A DNA stretch of 62,788 nt from Micromonospora sp. MH99 (GTDB lineage: Bacteria > Actinomycetota > Actinomycetes > Mycobacteriales > Micromonosporaceae): the NCBI RefSeq assembly GCF_021442385.1, contig NZ_MUZA01000033.1, positions 1 through 62,788 of the forward strand, given 5' to 3'. Below are positions 45,026 to 53,994 of the stretch, one piece after another. The first letter of the stretch is position 1; each line of letters starts with the position of its first letter. Below the pieces are notes generated by a model. That model was not told the DNA's origin. It was given only the letters and a program-made list of their open reading frames with translations, and did not search any database. The position numbers were made by a program, and so were the translations under genes.

Positions 45026-45231
45026 GGGCTCAGCATAGGACCCGCTGTCACGCCGCCCGGCCGAATCGCGAGCCCTCCACCGGTCGATCCGCCCGGTGTC
45101 ACGCGCCAGTTGTGGGCGACACGCGCGGGCAGCGCGCCGTCACACGTTTCCGAGCGTTGCCACTGTGGGTAACCAGACGGCCGACCGACGCGGACGGACC
45201 GCAGACGGCAGAAACGGACGGTGGTGTCGCG

Positions 45232-46368
45232 ATGACGGGCCAGGTGGCGGAGGCGTCCAGCGGGACGACCGCGGGGACCGAATTGCTCACCGTGGGTGTC
45301 GAGGAGGAGTTCCTGCTCGTCGACCCGCACACCGGAGCCGCGGTGCCCGCCGTCGACCTGGTGCTGGAGCAGGTGCCGGCGGAACTGCGCGGTCAGGTGG
45401 AGCGCGAGTTCCAGACCAGCCAGATCGAGATCGGCTCGCCGCCCGGCCTCGAGCTGTCCTCGATCCGGCACTCCCTCGGCGTCCTGCGTAAGGCCCTCGC
45501 CGAGGCGGCCGAGCGGGCCGGCGTACGGCTGCTGGCCATCGGCACCGGCCCGGTGGACGGCCCGGTGCCGCCGGTCGTGGACAAGCCCCGCTTCGACCGG
45601 ATGATCGAACGCTTCCGGCTGCTCGTGCCCGGCCCCGGCAACAACGGCATGCACGTGCACGTGGGCGTCCCCGATCCGGAGACCGGCGTGCAGGTGCTCA
45701 ACCACGTCCGGCCGTGGCTGCCGATGCTGCACGCCGTCACCACCAACTCGCCGTTCTCGCGTGGTGAGGACACCGGCTACGCGAGCTGGCGCTCGGTGGA
45801 GTGGGAGCGCTGGCCGTCGGTGGCGCCGACGCCCTGGTTGGAGTCGCACGAGCACTACCAGCGACTGATCCGTCAGTTGATCTCCAGCGGCGTGATGCTC
45901 GACGAGGGAATGCTCTACTGGTACGCCCGGCTGTCGGCGAAGTACCCGACGGTGGAGCTGCGGATCGGCGACGTCTGCCCGACGGTGGACGATGCCGTGC
46001 TGGTCGCCGCACTGGTGCGGGCACTCGTGGCCACCGCCATGGCCGACGTCGAGGCCGGCCGGCCCGCCCTGCGCACGGACCACCACCTGCTGGTCGGCGC
46101 GCACTGGAGGGCCGCCCACGACGGCCTGGAAGGCGAGGGCGTCGACGTCACGAACGGCGAGCTGCGCCCGGCCTGGGAGCTGCTGGACCGGTTCGTGGAG
46201 CGGATGCGGCCGGCGCTGGAGCAGCACGACGACTGGGCGGAGGTGTCCGACCTGTTGGGCGGGCTGCGCCGCCACGGCACCGGCGCGGCGCGGCAGCGTG
46301 CCGTTTACGCCCGTACCGGACGGCTCGTCGACGTGGTGCAGGACGTGGCGCGACAGACCCGTGGCTGA
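45232..46368 (+). CDS. YbdK-type carboxylate-amine ligase (glutamate-cysteine ligase-like)
   Basis: A 378-residue enzyme of the GCS2/YbdK family, matching the usual length of about 370. The start VGVEEEFLLVDPHTG is diagnostic (Glu residues bind Mg-ATP), and EFQTSQIEIGSPPG and NNGMHVHVGVPD follow. It joins glutamate to an amine or cysteine; the true substrate in actinobacteria, which use mycothiol, is not settled. Start ATG at 45232. The CoA-disulfide-reductase-like gene starts 25 nt after its stop, so a redox operon is possible. Confidence 0.88.
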   Translation: MTGQVAEASSGTTAGTELLTVGVEEEFLLVDPHTGAAVPAVDLVLEQVPAELRGQVEREFQTSQIEIGSPPGLELSSIRHSLGVLRKALAEAAERAGVRLLAIGTGPVDGPVPPVVDKPRFDRMIERFRLLVPGPGNNGMHVHVGVPDPETGVQVLNHVRPWLPMLHAVTTNSPFSRGEDTGYASWRSVEWERWPSVAPTPWLESHEHYQRLIRQLISSGVMLDEGMLYWYARLSAKYPTVELRIGDVCPTVDDAVLVAALVRALVATAMADVEAGRPALRTDHHLLVGAHWRAAHDGLEGEGVDVTNGELRPAWELLDRFVERMRPALEQHDDWAEVSDLLGGLRRHGTGAARQRAVYARTGRLVDVVQDVARQTRG

Positions 46369-46392
46369 ACACGCCCGTGACAGGATGGTCCC

Positions 46393-47772
46393 GTGGCGCA
46401 ACGACTGATCGTCATCGGCGGGAACGCCGCCGGCATGTCGGCGGCGTCGCAGGCACGACGCCGCCGCGGCGCTGACGACCTGGAGATCGTGGTCTTCGAG
46501 CGCGGTCACTTCACCTCCTACTCGTCGTGCGGCATCCCGTACTGGATCAGCGGGATGGTGTCCGGCCCGGACGAGCTGATCGCGCGGACCCCGGAGACGT
46601 TCCGCACGAAGTTCGCCGTGGACGTCCGGATGCGGCACGAGGTGACGACCATCGACCTCGAACGGCGCGAGGTGGTCGCCCGGGACCTGGCGGGCGGCGG
46701 CGAGGTCCGCGAGCGCTTCGACGACCTGGTATACGCCGCGGGCGCGGTGCCGGTGCAGCCACCGTGGGCGGACACCGACGCGGGCGGCGTGTTCGGGATG
46801 CAGACCCTCGACGACGGTGCGGCCCTGCGCGCCTGGCTGGACGCCGAGCCGCAGCCCAGCCGGGCCGTGGTGGTCGGTGGCGGGTACATCGGCGTCGAGA
46901 TGGCCGAGGCGCTGATCGAGCGCGGCCTCGCGGTGACCCTGGTCGAGGCGGGCCAGCAGCCCATGGCGACGGTGGACGGCGACATGGCCGAACTGGTCGC
47001 CGAGGCCATGCGCGGCCTGGGCATCACGATCCGCACCAGCCTGCCGGTGACCGGCCTGGAGCAGCGGGACGGCCGGGTGTCCGCGGTGGTCACGGCCGAG
47101 GGGTCGATGCCGACCGACGTCGTGGTCCTGGGGTTGGGCGTACGCCCGAACACCGCGCTCGCCAAGGCTGCCGGCTTTCCGATCGGGCCCACGGGTGGCA
47201 TCCGCGTGGACCGCCGGATGCGGGTGCCGGGGCTGCCCGGGGTCTGGGCCGCGGGCGACTCCGTGGAGACGCTGCACCGGGTCAGCGGACTGCCGGTGCA
47301 CGTGCCGCTCGGTACGCACGCCAACAAGCAGGGCCGGACGGCCGGCATCAACATCGGCGGCGGGTACGCGACCTTCCCGGGTGTGATCGGCACCGCGGTG
47401 ACCAAGGTCTGCGACCTGGAGGTGGGTCGGACGGGCCTGCGCGAGCGGGAGGCCAGGGCGGCCGGCTTCGAGTTCGTCTCGGTGGTCGCCGACTCGACCA
47501 ACCGGGCCGGCTACTACCCCGGCGCGCGGACGATGACCGTCAAGCTGATCGCCGAGCGACCCAGCGGCCGGCTGCTCGGCGCGCAGATCGTCGGCTGGTC
47601 CGAGGCGGCCAAACGGATCGACACGTTGGCCGTGGCTCTGTGGAACGGCATGACGGTGGATGACATGACCGCGCTCGACCTCGGCTACGCTCCGCCGTAC
47701 GCGCCGGTCTGGGATCCGGTGCTGATCGCCGCCCGAAAGGCGGTCGACGCGCTCGCCGCTCTCGACCGCTGA
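46393..47772 (+). CDS. CoA-disulfide reductase / NADH oxidase-like flavoprotein
   Basis: A 459-residue pyridine nucleotide-disulfide oxidoreductase. The FAD motif is IVIGGNAAGMSAASQA, the single redox Cys is C46 in SYSSCGIPYWI, the NAD motif is VVVGGGYIGVEMAEALIERG, and the second FAD motif GVWAAGDS is near residue 290. C-terminal dimer residues follow. This single-Cys type includes CoADR, Nox and persulfide reductases, which cannot be told apart here. Start GTG at 46393. Confidence 0.88.
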   Translation: MAQRLIVIGGNAAGMSAASQARRRRGADDLEIVVFERGHFTSYSSCGIPYWISGMVSGPDELIARTPETFRTKFAVDVRMRHEVTTIDLERREVVARDLAGGGEVRERFDDLVYAAGAVPVQPPWADTDAGGVFGMQTLDDGAALRAWLDAEPQPSRAVVVGGGYIGVEMAEALIERGLAVTLVEAGQQPMATVDGDMAELVAEAMRGLGITIRTSLPVTGLEQRDGRVSAVVTAEGSMPTDVVVLGLGVRPNTALAKAAGFPIGPTGGIRVDRRMRVPGLPGVWAAGDSVETLHRVSGLPVHVPLGTHANKQGRTAGINIGGGYATFPGVIGTAVTKVCDLEVGRTGLREREARAAGFEFVSVVADSTNRAGYYPGARTMTVKLIAERPSGRLLGAQIVGWSEAAKRIDTLAVALWNGMTVDDMTALDLGYAPPYAPVWDPVLIAARKAVDALAALDR

Positions 47773-47799
47773 CCCGCGCCCGCCGTGGAGGACCACCCC

Positions 47800-48813
47800 G
47801 TGACCCAGACTCCGACCAGGTCGGCCGCACGCCGACGCCCAACCATGGTCGATGTCGCCCGGCACGCCGGGGTCAGCCTGAAGACGGTCTCCCGGGTGGT
47901 CAACGACGAGCCGGTGGGGCAGGAACTGCTCGGCCGTGTGCTGGCCGCGATCGCCGAGCTGGGTTTCCGGCGCAACGACATCGCGCGCAACCTGCGCTCG
48001 CGGCAGCTCAACGCCACTGTCGGGCTGCTCATCGAGGAGATCGCCAACCCGTTCTACGCCACCATCGCGAGCGTCGCCGCCGAGATCGCCGCCGCGCACG
48101 GCACCATGTTGATCACCGCTTCGTCGGAGGAGGACCCGGAGCGGGAACGCGCGGTCCTCCAGGACTTCACCCAGCGCCGGGTCGACGGGCTGCTGGTGGT
48201 GCCGGCGGGTCCCGACCACTCGTTCCTGCGCCGCGAGGTCGAGCTGGGCATGCCGGTGGTCTTCCTGGACCGGCCACCGCAGGGACTGCTCGCGGACGCC
48301 GTGCTGCTGGACAACCGAGGTGGCGGCCGGGCCGGGGTCGGCGCGCTGCTCGACGAGGGGCACCGGCGGGTGGGTCTCCTGCTCGGCGCTCCGAGCGTCC
48401 CCACCATGCGTGAGCGGCTGGTCGGCGCTCGGGCCGCGCTGGCGGAGGCCGGAGTCGAGCCGGACGATTCGCTGGTCCGCGAGCGCCTGATCGCTCCCGA
48501 GGACGCGGGCCGTGCGGTCGCCACGCTGCTCGACCTCCCGGACCCGCCCACCGCGTTCTTCTGCGGCAACAACCGGCTCACCGTCGGCGCCCTCGCCGAG
48601 CTGCACCGTCGGGGCAGCGACGCGGCGCTGGTCGGCTTCGACGACTTCGAGCTGGCCCACCTGATGCCCCGGCCGTTGACGGTCGTCGGCTACGACACGC
48701 GGGAGCTGGCCCGCGTGGCGACGGAGCGCCTCTTCGAGCGGATCGCCGGCGACGACTCCCCGCCAGCAACCACAGTCCTACCCACCCGCCTCCTACGCCG
48801 AGGCCTCCCCTAA
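47800..48813 (+). CDS. LacI-family regulator
   Basis: A 337-residue repressor with the LacI HTH MVDVARHAGVSLKTVSRVVN (about residues 16-35) and a periplasmic-binding-like sugar domain (VGLLIEEIANPFYATIASVA). Start GTG at 47800, chosen because GGAGG lies 8 nt upstream; GTG at 47785 is an alternative. It converges on the sugar isomerase/kinase operon, and a LacI-type operator lies upstream of that operon, so it probably controls it in response to a sugar. Confidence 0.88.
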   Translation: MTQTPTRSAARRRPTMVDVARHAGVSLKTVSRVVNDEPVGQELLGRVLAAIAELGFRRNDIARNLRSRQLNATVGLLIEEIANPFYATIASVAAEIAAAHGTMLITASSEEDPERERAVLQDFTQRRVDGLLVVPAGPDHSFLRREVELGMPVVFLDRPPQGLLADAVLLDNRGGGRAGVGALLDEGHRRVGLLLGAPSVPTMRERLVGARAALAEAGVEPDDSLVRERLIAPEDAGRAVATLLDLPDPPTAFFCGNNRLTVGALAELHRRGSDAALVGFDDFELAHLMPRPLTVVGYDTRELARVATERLFERIAGDDSPPATTVLPTRLLRRGLP

Positions 48814-48855
48814 CCCCCCACCCCACACCCCGCCCAGGCCCAGGCCCAGGCCCAG

Positions 48856-48930
48856 GTTGATCATGGACTTGTGGTGCCTCGCGTATGCCCTAAAGTGCTG
48901 TTAAACGTCCACCACAAGTCCATGATCGAC
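48856..48930. repeat. Long intergenic palindrome, family B, copy 3
   Basis: 21-bp arms (48856-48876 and 48910-48930, core GATCATGGACTTGTGGTG) matching at 20 of 21 positions, around a 33-nt loop that is AT-rich for this genome. It lies between the convergent LacI and kinase genes. A GCCCAGGCCCAGGCCCAGG run (48834-48856) precedes it. Confidence 0.88.
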
Positions 48931-48976
48931 TCGTGAGGGCGGGGCGGGGCGCGGGGGCGGGGGGTGGGGGGTGGGG

Positions 48977-49930
48977 TCAGGGTGTTGTGGTCAGGAGGGC
49001 TTCTACCTCTGCTCGGCGGGGTGGGTCGGCGCCTCGGTGGGCGCAGGTCAGCGCGGCCACCGTCGCGCCCTGGCGCAGGACTGCGCTCCACTGCTGCTCG
49101 GTCACCGCGGCGAGCCGGTCGGCCGGCCGGTCACCGAGCGCGTCGATGTCGGCCAGCGCGGCCAGCAGGCCACCGGTGAACGAGTCGCCGGCGCCGACGG
49201 TGTCGACCACTGTGGTGCGTACCGCCGGTTGTTCGTGCAGTGCGCCGTTCGGGGCGAGCAGCCACGCGCCCTCGCCGCCCCGGGTGACCACCGCACAGGA
49301 CACGCCGGCCTCGCGCCATTCGGCCAGCACGTCGCCCACCGAGCGGTCCGGGTAGAGCCAGGCCAGATCCTCGTCGCTGGCCTTGACCACGTGCGCGAGG
49401 CGGATCTGGCGGCGGGTCCGCTCCTGCTCCGCGGCCCGGTCCGTGACGATGCTCGGGCGCAGGTTCAGGTCGATCGAGATGGTCAGCCCGTCGCGGTCGC
49501 GTTCGCGGGCGAGCAGGCCCTCCAGCACCTGCGCGCCGGGCGCGAGCGCGAGCGCGAGGGACCCGGTGTGCAGGGCCGTCGCCGACGATGCGGCCAGGTC
49601 GGGCAGCTCCTGCGGGGTCCACTGCCAGTCTGCCGCGCCGTCGAGCCGGAACTCGTAGCTGGCCTGCCCGGTGGCGTTCAGGGTGGCCACCGCCACCGAC
49701 GTGGGCTCGGCGGCGTGGACCGCCCACCGCAGGTCCACCTGGTTGGCCGCCAGGTGCTCGGCGATCTGTCGGCCGTACTCGTCGGGGCCGAGCCGGGCCA
49801 GCAGCCGCACCGGCTCGTCGAGCCGCGCCAGGGTGACCGCTACGTTCGCCGGGGAGCCACCCGGCACCGCCCGCTGCCCCTCGGCGGTTTCCACCAGGTC
49901 GATGAGGGCCTCCCCCGCCACCACGATCAT
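48977..49930 (-). CDS. PfkB-family carbohydrate kinase, probable fructokinase
   Basis: A 317-residue ribokinase-fold kinase: GEALIDLVET start, PGGSPANVAVTLARL (substrate-binding Gly-Gly), and DTVGAGDSFTGGLLAAL (anion hole and catalytic Asp near residue 245). Start ATG at 49930, overlapping the isomerase stop by 4 nt. Paired with an aldose-ketose isomerase it would phosphorylate the ketose, most likely fructose; this is inferred from context. Confidence 0.85.
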   Translation of the reverse strand: MIVVAGEALIDLVETAEGQRAVPGGSPANVAVTLARLDEPVRLLARLGPDEYGRQIAEHLAANQVDLRWAVHAAEPTSVAVATLNATGQASYEFRLDGAADWQWTPQELPDLAASSATALHTGSLALALAPGAQVLEGLLARERDRDGLTISIDLNLRPSIVTDRAAEQERTRRQIRLAHVVKASDEDLAWLYPDRSVGDVLAEWREAGVSCAVVTRGGEGAWLLAPNGALHEQPAVRTTVVDTVGAGDSFTGGLLAALADIDALGDRPADRLAAVTEQQWSAVLRQGATVAALTCAHRGADPPRRAEVEALLTTTP

Positions 49931-51192
49931 GCGGTCACCGTGCCGGGGGCGAGCGGGCCGGGACCACCGAGGCCGGCGGCCGAGCGGGACAGCAGCACCG
50001 CCTGGTACGCGTGGTAGACGTCCGGCCGGCCGTGCCAGACCGTGTCGGCGGGCAGGTTCCGCTCGTCCAGCTCGTGCCGCCAGCCGGTGCCGTCGATCAG
50101 GTAGCGGCGTGCGTACGCCCAGAAGACGCGGTACCACTCGTCGTAGACGGCGTCCCCGGTGCGGCGGTGCAGGGTGACCGCCGCGCCGATGGCCTCGACC
50201 AGCACCCAGTGCATCCGGGAGCGGACCACCGGCTGGTCGTCCCAGTCGATCGTGTAGACGAAACCGTCGGCGCCGTCGACCGCCCAGCCGCGCCGCACGG
50301 CGGCCGCGAAGAGGGTACGGGCGTCGGCGAGCAGCCAGCCCGGTGGCTGCGGCAGGACCGCCTCCAGTTCCAGCAGCAGCCGGGCCCACTCCAGCCAGTG
50401 GCCCATCGTCGAGCCGTACGGCCGGAACGGGTCGGCGGGCTGGTCCCGGTTGTAGTCGAGCAGTGGCGTCCAGTCGGCCGTGAAGTGCTCGGGCAGCCGC
50501 CAGTCGTGCCGGGCGGCCTCGGTGTGCACCAGGTGGGTGGCGATCCGCAGGGCCCGGTCGGTCCAGCTCGTATCGCCGGTGGCGGCGGCAGCGGCGAGGA
50601 ACGCCTCGACCATGTGCATGCTGCTGTTCGCGCCTCGGTAGTCCTCGGTGACCGTCCAGTCCCGGTTCCACGATTCCCGGACCGCGCCCGCGTCGTCGTC
50701 CCAGAACCGGTCCCGCAGCACTGTCAGCACGTCGGCGAGCAGGCGATCCGCGCCGGGTCGCCCGGCCCGGGCGGCGCTGGACGCGGCGAGGAGCACGAAC
50801 GCGTGGTCGTACCCGGCCTTGCGCTCGTCGGTGGGCGTGCCCTCCTGGTCGACAGCGCTGAACCAGCCGCCGTACCGCTCGTCGCGCAGCAGCGTGCTGA
50901 GCGCGGCGACGCCGTGGTCGACGAGGGCTGCGGCATCCGGGTCACCGTTGCGGTGGGCCAGCGCGGCCACGTGGGTCATCCGGCAGGTGATCCACGTGTA
51001 GAGAGGTTCGCCACGATCCGGGGTGCGGTCGTCGGTGAGCCACCAGAACCCGCCCTCGGGGCGGACCGCGCGGCGGGCCGTGTCGAGCAGCGTGCGGGTC
51101 TGGTCGGCGAGGAACCCGGCCAGGTCGGGCAGGTCGGGTGACCCTGCCGGGGCAGGGGTCTGGTCGGCGTCGGGTCGGGGCACGTCGCTCAT
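49927..51192 (-). CDS. AGE-family aldose-ketose isomerase (mannose isomerase-like)
   Basis: A 421-residue (alpha/alpha)6-barrel protein of the N-acylglucosamine 2-epimerase family. Conserved blocks are GEPLYTWITCRMTHVAAL, GYDHAFVLLAASSAARAG, ANSSMHMVEAFLAA and HWLEWARLLLELE, with His residues spaced as in YihS/ManI. The joint kinase and LacI point to a D-mannose (or lyxose) to D-fructose isomerase rather than a GlcNAc epimerase. Start ATG at 51192. It has only a weak ribosome site of its own and begins 1 nt after a 44-codon upstream ORF. Confidence 0.82.
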   Translation of the reverse strand: MSDVPRPDADQTPAPAGSPDLPDLAGFLADQTRTLLDTARRAVRPEGGFWWLTDDRTPDRGEPLYTWITCRMTHVAALAHRNGDPDAAALVDHGVAALSTLLRDERYGGWFSAVDQEGTPTDERKAGYDHAFVLLAASSAARAGRPGADRLLADVLTVLRDRFWDDDAGAVRESWNRDWTVTEDYRGANSSMHMVEAFLAAAAATGDTSWTDRALRIATHLVHTEAARHDWRLPEHFTADWTPLLDYNRDQPADPFRPYGSTMGHWLEWARLLLELEAVLPQPPGWLLADARTLFAAAVRRGWAVDGADGFVYTIDWDDQPVVRSRMHWVLVEAIGAAVTLHRRTGDAVYDEWYRVFWAYARRYLIDGTGWRHELDERNLPADTVWHGRPDVYHAYQAVLLSRSAAGLGGPGPLAPGTVTA

Positions 51193-51193
51193 T

Positions 51194-51328
51194 TCAGCTG
51201 GTCACCGTGGGGTAGGAAAGGGACATAGGGCCAGGATCGGCGGGCGAACTGGGTGCGCGCCGGAAAACCGCCAACGGGACACCGTAGACCGGCCGGTCTT
51301 TCGCCGGGTACGGCGTGAAGGAAATCAT
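51194..51328 (-). CDS. 44-residue ORF abutting the isomerase
   Basis: An ATG at 51328 follows a strong GGGGAGG site about 11 nt upstream, on an otherwise short leader. The frame (MISFTPYPAKDRPVYGVPL...) ends with TGA at 51196-51194, one base before the isomerase ATG. It has no recognised homologue. It could be a real small protein, a leader peptide that couples translation of the isomerase, or the remnant of a lost gene such as a transporter component. Confidence 0.5.
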   Translation of the reverse strand: MISFTPYPAKDRPVYGVPLAVFRRAPSSPADPGPMSLSYPTVTS

Positions 51329-51354
51329 GTGTACGATTCCTCCCCTTTGCCCGT

Positions 51355-51368
51355 TGACATCGTTGTCA
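51355..51368. promoter_or_regulatory. LacI-type operator
   Basis: TGACATCGTTGTCA is a 14-bp near-palindrome of the actinobacterial LacI operator type (TGACAACGTTGTCA). It lies 27 bp upstream of the 44-codon ORF and 163 bp upstream of the isomerase. The remaining 51369-51543 shows no gene. Confidence 0.7.
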
Positions 51369-51543
51369 CTCTCAAACCCTGCTCCGGAGGCCGGCCGACT
51401 GTCAATTCCAGTTGCGTCACACCCACCCGATCCAGAGGCCGAGCGGCGCCGCGCTGGACAGTGCTCGACACCGGGCCGGCCACCGCGTCCCGACCCGCGT
51501 CGACCCGGCCGCCCTGCCCGCGCCGCCGCACCCACCGGCCCGG

Positions 51544-51969
51544 TCAGTAGTAGTCGTCGATCGGCCGACGCGCCTCCTCGAACAGCGCCGGCCCCTCGTA
51601 GCGGACCGGAGGCAGCGGTGGGGTGGCCGGCTTGACCTCCTCGAACTGCTCGCCCGACAGGGCGTACACCACCCGCCCGAGGCCGGACCGGTCGATGGCT
51701 GTCGCGCACATCGGGCAGGGCTGGCAGCTCGTGAACATCGTGGTGCCGGCGGCCGCTTCCGGCGAGAGTTCCCGGGCGGCCCAGCGGGCCAGCTTCAGCT
51801 CCGGGTGGGCGGTGATGTCCGAATCCGAGACGACCGTGTTGTGGTCCTCGATCAGGACGACGCCGCCCGCGTCGACCAGCAACGAACCGAACGGTCGTTC
51901 GCCGGCAGCCCCGGCCCGGCTGGCGAGTTCCACGGCTCGGCGGAGAAACTTCTCGTCCTCAGGTGTCAT
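51544..51969 (-). CDS. Nucleoside/CMP deaminase-fold protein
   Basis: A 141-residue cytidine-deaminase-like Zn enzyme. The metal motif TAHPELKLAR (His then Glu, a variant of HAE) is near residues 53-62 and TSCQPCPMCATAI (PCxxC) near 80-92. The size and TSCQPCPMC block resemble guanine or tRNA-adenosine deaminases of the MafB19 group. The substrate is not certain. Start ATG at 51969. It diverges from the APH-like gene. Confidence 0.85.
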   Translation of the reverse strand: MTPEDEKFLRRAVELASRAGAAGERPFGSLLVDAGGVVLIEDHNTVVSDSDITAHPELKLARWAARELSPEAAAGTTMFTSCQPCPMCATAIDRSGLGRVVYALSGEQFEEVKPATPPLPPVRYEGPALFEEARRPIDDYY

Positions 51970-52028
51970 CCGTACCACGCTAGCCACAGTGGATCCGACA
52001 CGCGAACACTGTCGATTCAGCACGATGG

Positions 52029-52913
52029 ATGACCCAGGATGGCCTGATGGACCTGCCTGAGGGACTCGGCTGGATACGAGGGTCAGCGGTCGGCCGGGGC
52101 TGGCTGGCCGCGCTTCCGACGTTGCTGGCGGAGTGCGCCGAGCAGTGGTCGCTGCGCCTGGGCCGGCCCTTTCCGTACGCGTACGCCTCCCTGGCGCTCC
52201 CCGCCGACCTGCCCGACGGCACGGCGGCGGTGCTCAAGCTCCAGTTCCCGACCGAGGACAGCCGGCACGAGGCCCCGGCGCTGGCCCACTGGGACGGCGA
52301 CGGCGCGGTCCGGCTGCTCGCGCACGACCCGGACCGCCACGCCCTGCTGGTGGAACGCTGCCAACCCGGCACGCCGCTGTACGAACTGCCGCTGGACCGG
52401 GCACTGGACGCGGCGATGGACGTGCTGCCCCGGCTCTGGCGACCGGCCGGCACGCCGTTCACCCCGCTCGCCGAGGAGGCCGCCGGCTGGCTCGACCGGA
52501 TTCCGCGAAGCTGGGAACGGACCGGTCGCCCGTACGAGCGGCGGCTGCTCGACGCCGCCTGCACCCTGCTCGTCGACCTGGCGTCGAGCCAGGGCGAGCA
52601 GGTGCTCGTCAACCAGGACCTGCACGCCGGCAACGTGCTCGCCGCCGACCGCGAGCCCTGGCTGGTGATCGACCCGAAGCCGCTGAGCGGTGAGCGGGAG
52701 TTCTCGGTCGTGCCGCTCGTACGCGGTCAGGAGCTGGGCCACTCGCCGGGCGCCGTCCGGCACCGGCTGCACCGGCTCGGCGCCGACCTCGGGCTGGACA
52801 CCGAGCGGGTACGGGGTTGGACGATCGGCCACACGATGGCCTGGAGCATCGACGGGGACGTCGTCTTCCCGCACCAGATCGAGGTGGTCCGCTGGCTGCT
52901 CGACGGCGCGTGA
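52029..52913 (+). CDS. Aminoglycoside phosphotransferase-like kinase (APH(6)/hydroxyurea type)
   Basis: A 294-residue kinase-fold protein similar to streptomycin 6-kinases and hydroxyurea kinases: VNQDLHAGNVL is the catalytic loop (Asp, His and Asn kept; the usual HGD is NQD), and WLVIDPKPLSGEREF is the metal-binding segment. Most such chromosomal proteins do not give measured resistance; the true substrate is unknown. Start ATG at 52029 (ATG at 52047 is possible). Confidence 0.82.
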   Translation: MTQDGLMDLPEGLGWIRGSAVGRGWLAALPTLLAECAEQWSLRLGRPFPYAYASLALPADLPDGTAAVLKLQFPTEDSRHEAPALAHWDGDGAVRLLAHDPDRHALLVERCQPGTPLYELPLDRALDAAMDVLPRLWRPAGTPFTPLAEEAAGWLDRIPRSWERTGRPYERRLLDAACTLLVDLASSQGEQVLVNQDLHAGNVLAADREPWLVIDPKPLSGEREFSVVPLVRGQELGHSPGAVRHRLHRLGADLGLDTERVRGWTIGHTMAWSIDGDVVFPHQIEVVRWLLDGA

Positions 52914-52927
52914 GTGCGAGCGGGCGG

Positions 52928-53737
52928 TCAGCCGGGCTGGCAGGTGCGGCACCAGTAGAGGTTGCGTCCGGCCAGTTCGCTCCGGCTGACCTCGGTGCCG
53001 CAGACGTGGCAGGGCCCGCCGGCGCGGCGGTAGACGTACACCTCGCCGCCGTGGCGGTCGACCCGCGGTGGTCGCCCCATCGCCTCCGGCAGGTGGACGT
53101 CGCGCACGGTGTCGATCCGCCCCTGCCGCAGGGCGAGGCGCATCAGCTCGACCAGGTCGGCCCAGAGCGCGTCCCAGCCGGCGCGGGTCAGGTGGCGGCC
53201 CGGCATGGTCGGCGACAACCCGGCCCGGAACAGCGCCTCGGTCACGAAGATCAGCCCGGTGCCGGCCACCACCGACTGGTCCAGCAGCAGCGCCGCGAGG
53301 GGCGTGGGGCTGCGGGAGATCCGGGCGTACGACCGCTCGGGGTCGGCGTCTGCGCGCAGCGGGTCCGGCCCGAGGCGCTCGCGCAGGGCGGTGACCTCGG
53401 GCGGGGTGAACAGTTCGCAGGCGGTGGGCCCGCGCAGGTCGAGCCAGTGCCGGTCACTGGCCAGCCGCAGTCGCAGCTGGCCGACGGGCTCGGGCGGCTC
53501 CCCCGGCCCGTCGGTGAACTTCCCGTACAGGCCGAGGTGGACGTGCAGGGTCAGCTCGCCGGCGTAGTGGTGCAGCAGGTGCTTGCCGTACGCCTCGGTG
53601 CTCTCCAGGACTGTGCCGGACAGCCGGGCCGCGCCCTCGGCGAAGCGGCCCTGCGGGCTGGCGGCGTGCAGCTTGTCCCCGGCGAACAGCTCGGCGTGCC
53701 GGGCTGCCAGGCGATGAATCGTGTGTCCCTCTGGCAC
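52928..53737 (-). CDS. Formamidopyrimidine/Nei-type DNA glycosylase
   Basis: A 269-residue endonuclease VIII/Fpg-family base-excision glycosylase removing oxidised bases. Start GTG at 53737 was chosen over an earlier GTG at 53746 because the enzyme needs Pro2 and Glu3 after Met cleavage, giving PEGHTIHRLA. The helix-two-turn-helix domain is central, and the zinc finger CHVCGTEV...CRTCQ is at the C-terminus. Its size and PEGHTIHR start fit Nei2-like actinobacterial enzymes. Confidence 0.9.
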   Translation of the reverse strand: MPEGHTIHRLAARHAELFAGDKLHAASPQGRFAEGAARLSGTVLESTEAYGKHLLHHYAGELTLHVHLGLYGKFTDGPGEPPEPVGQLRLRLASDRHWLDLRGPTACELFTPPEVTALRERLGPDPLRADADPERSYARISRSPTPLAALLLDQSVVAGTGLIFVTEALFRAGLSPTMPGRHLTRAGWDALWADLVELMRLALRQGRIDTVRDVHLPEAMGRPPRVDRHGGEVYVYRRAGGPCHVCGTEVSRSELAGRNLYWCRTCQPG

Positions 53738-53793
53738 GGGACCCAAGGATAGTCAGCGGCAGCCGGCCGGGCCGAATGAGCAGCGCGGACACG

Positions 53794-53994
53794 TCAGCCC
53801 AGGCGCTGCTCCCTGACGTCGGCCACGAACGACGCCCAGGCGCGCGGAGCGAAGATCAGAGCGGCCTCGGACGGGGCCTTGCTGTCCCGGACGGCGACGA
53901 CGCCGGGGAGGTTGTCGGCCACCTCGACGCAGTCACCGCCGCTCCCGCCGCTGCGGGTGCTCTTGCGCCAGGTGGCACCGGCCAGGTCAGTCAT
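53794..53994 (-). CDS. DUF397 small protein
   Basis: A 66-residue DUF397 protein: WRKSTRSGGSGGDCVEVAD (here the family signature) and VAVRDSKAPSEAALIFAPRAW. Its start overlaps the XRE gene stop by 8 nt. DUF397 proteins are typically coupled to XRE regulators (the WhiJ-like pair) and may counteract or modulate them during development; this role is from studied homologues. Confidence 0.92.
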   Translation of the reverse strand: MTDLAGATWRKSTRSGGSGGDCVEVADNLPGVVAVRDSKAPSEAALIFAPRAWASFVADVREQRLG

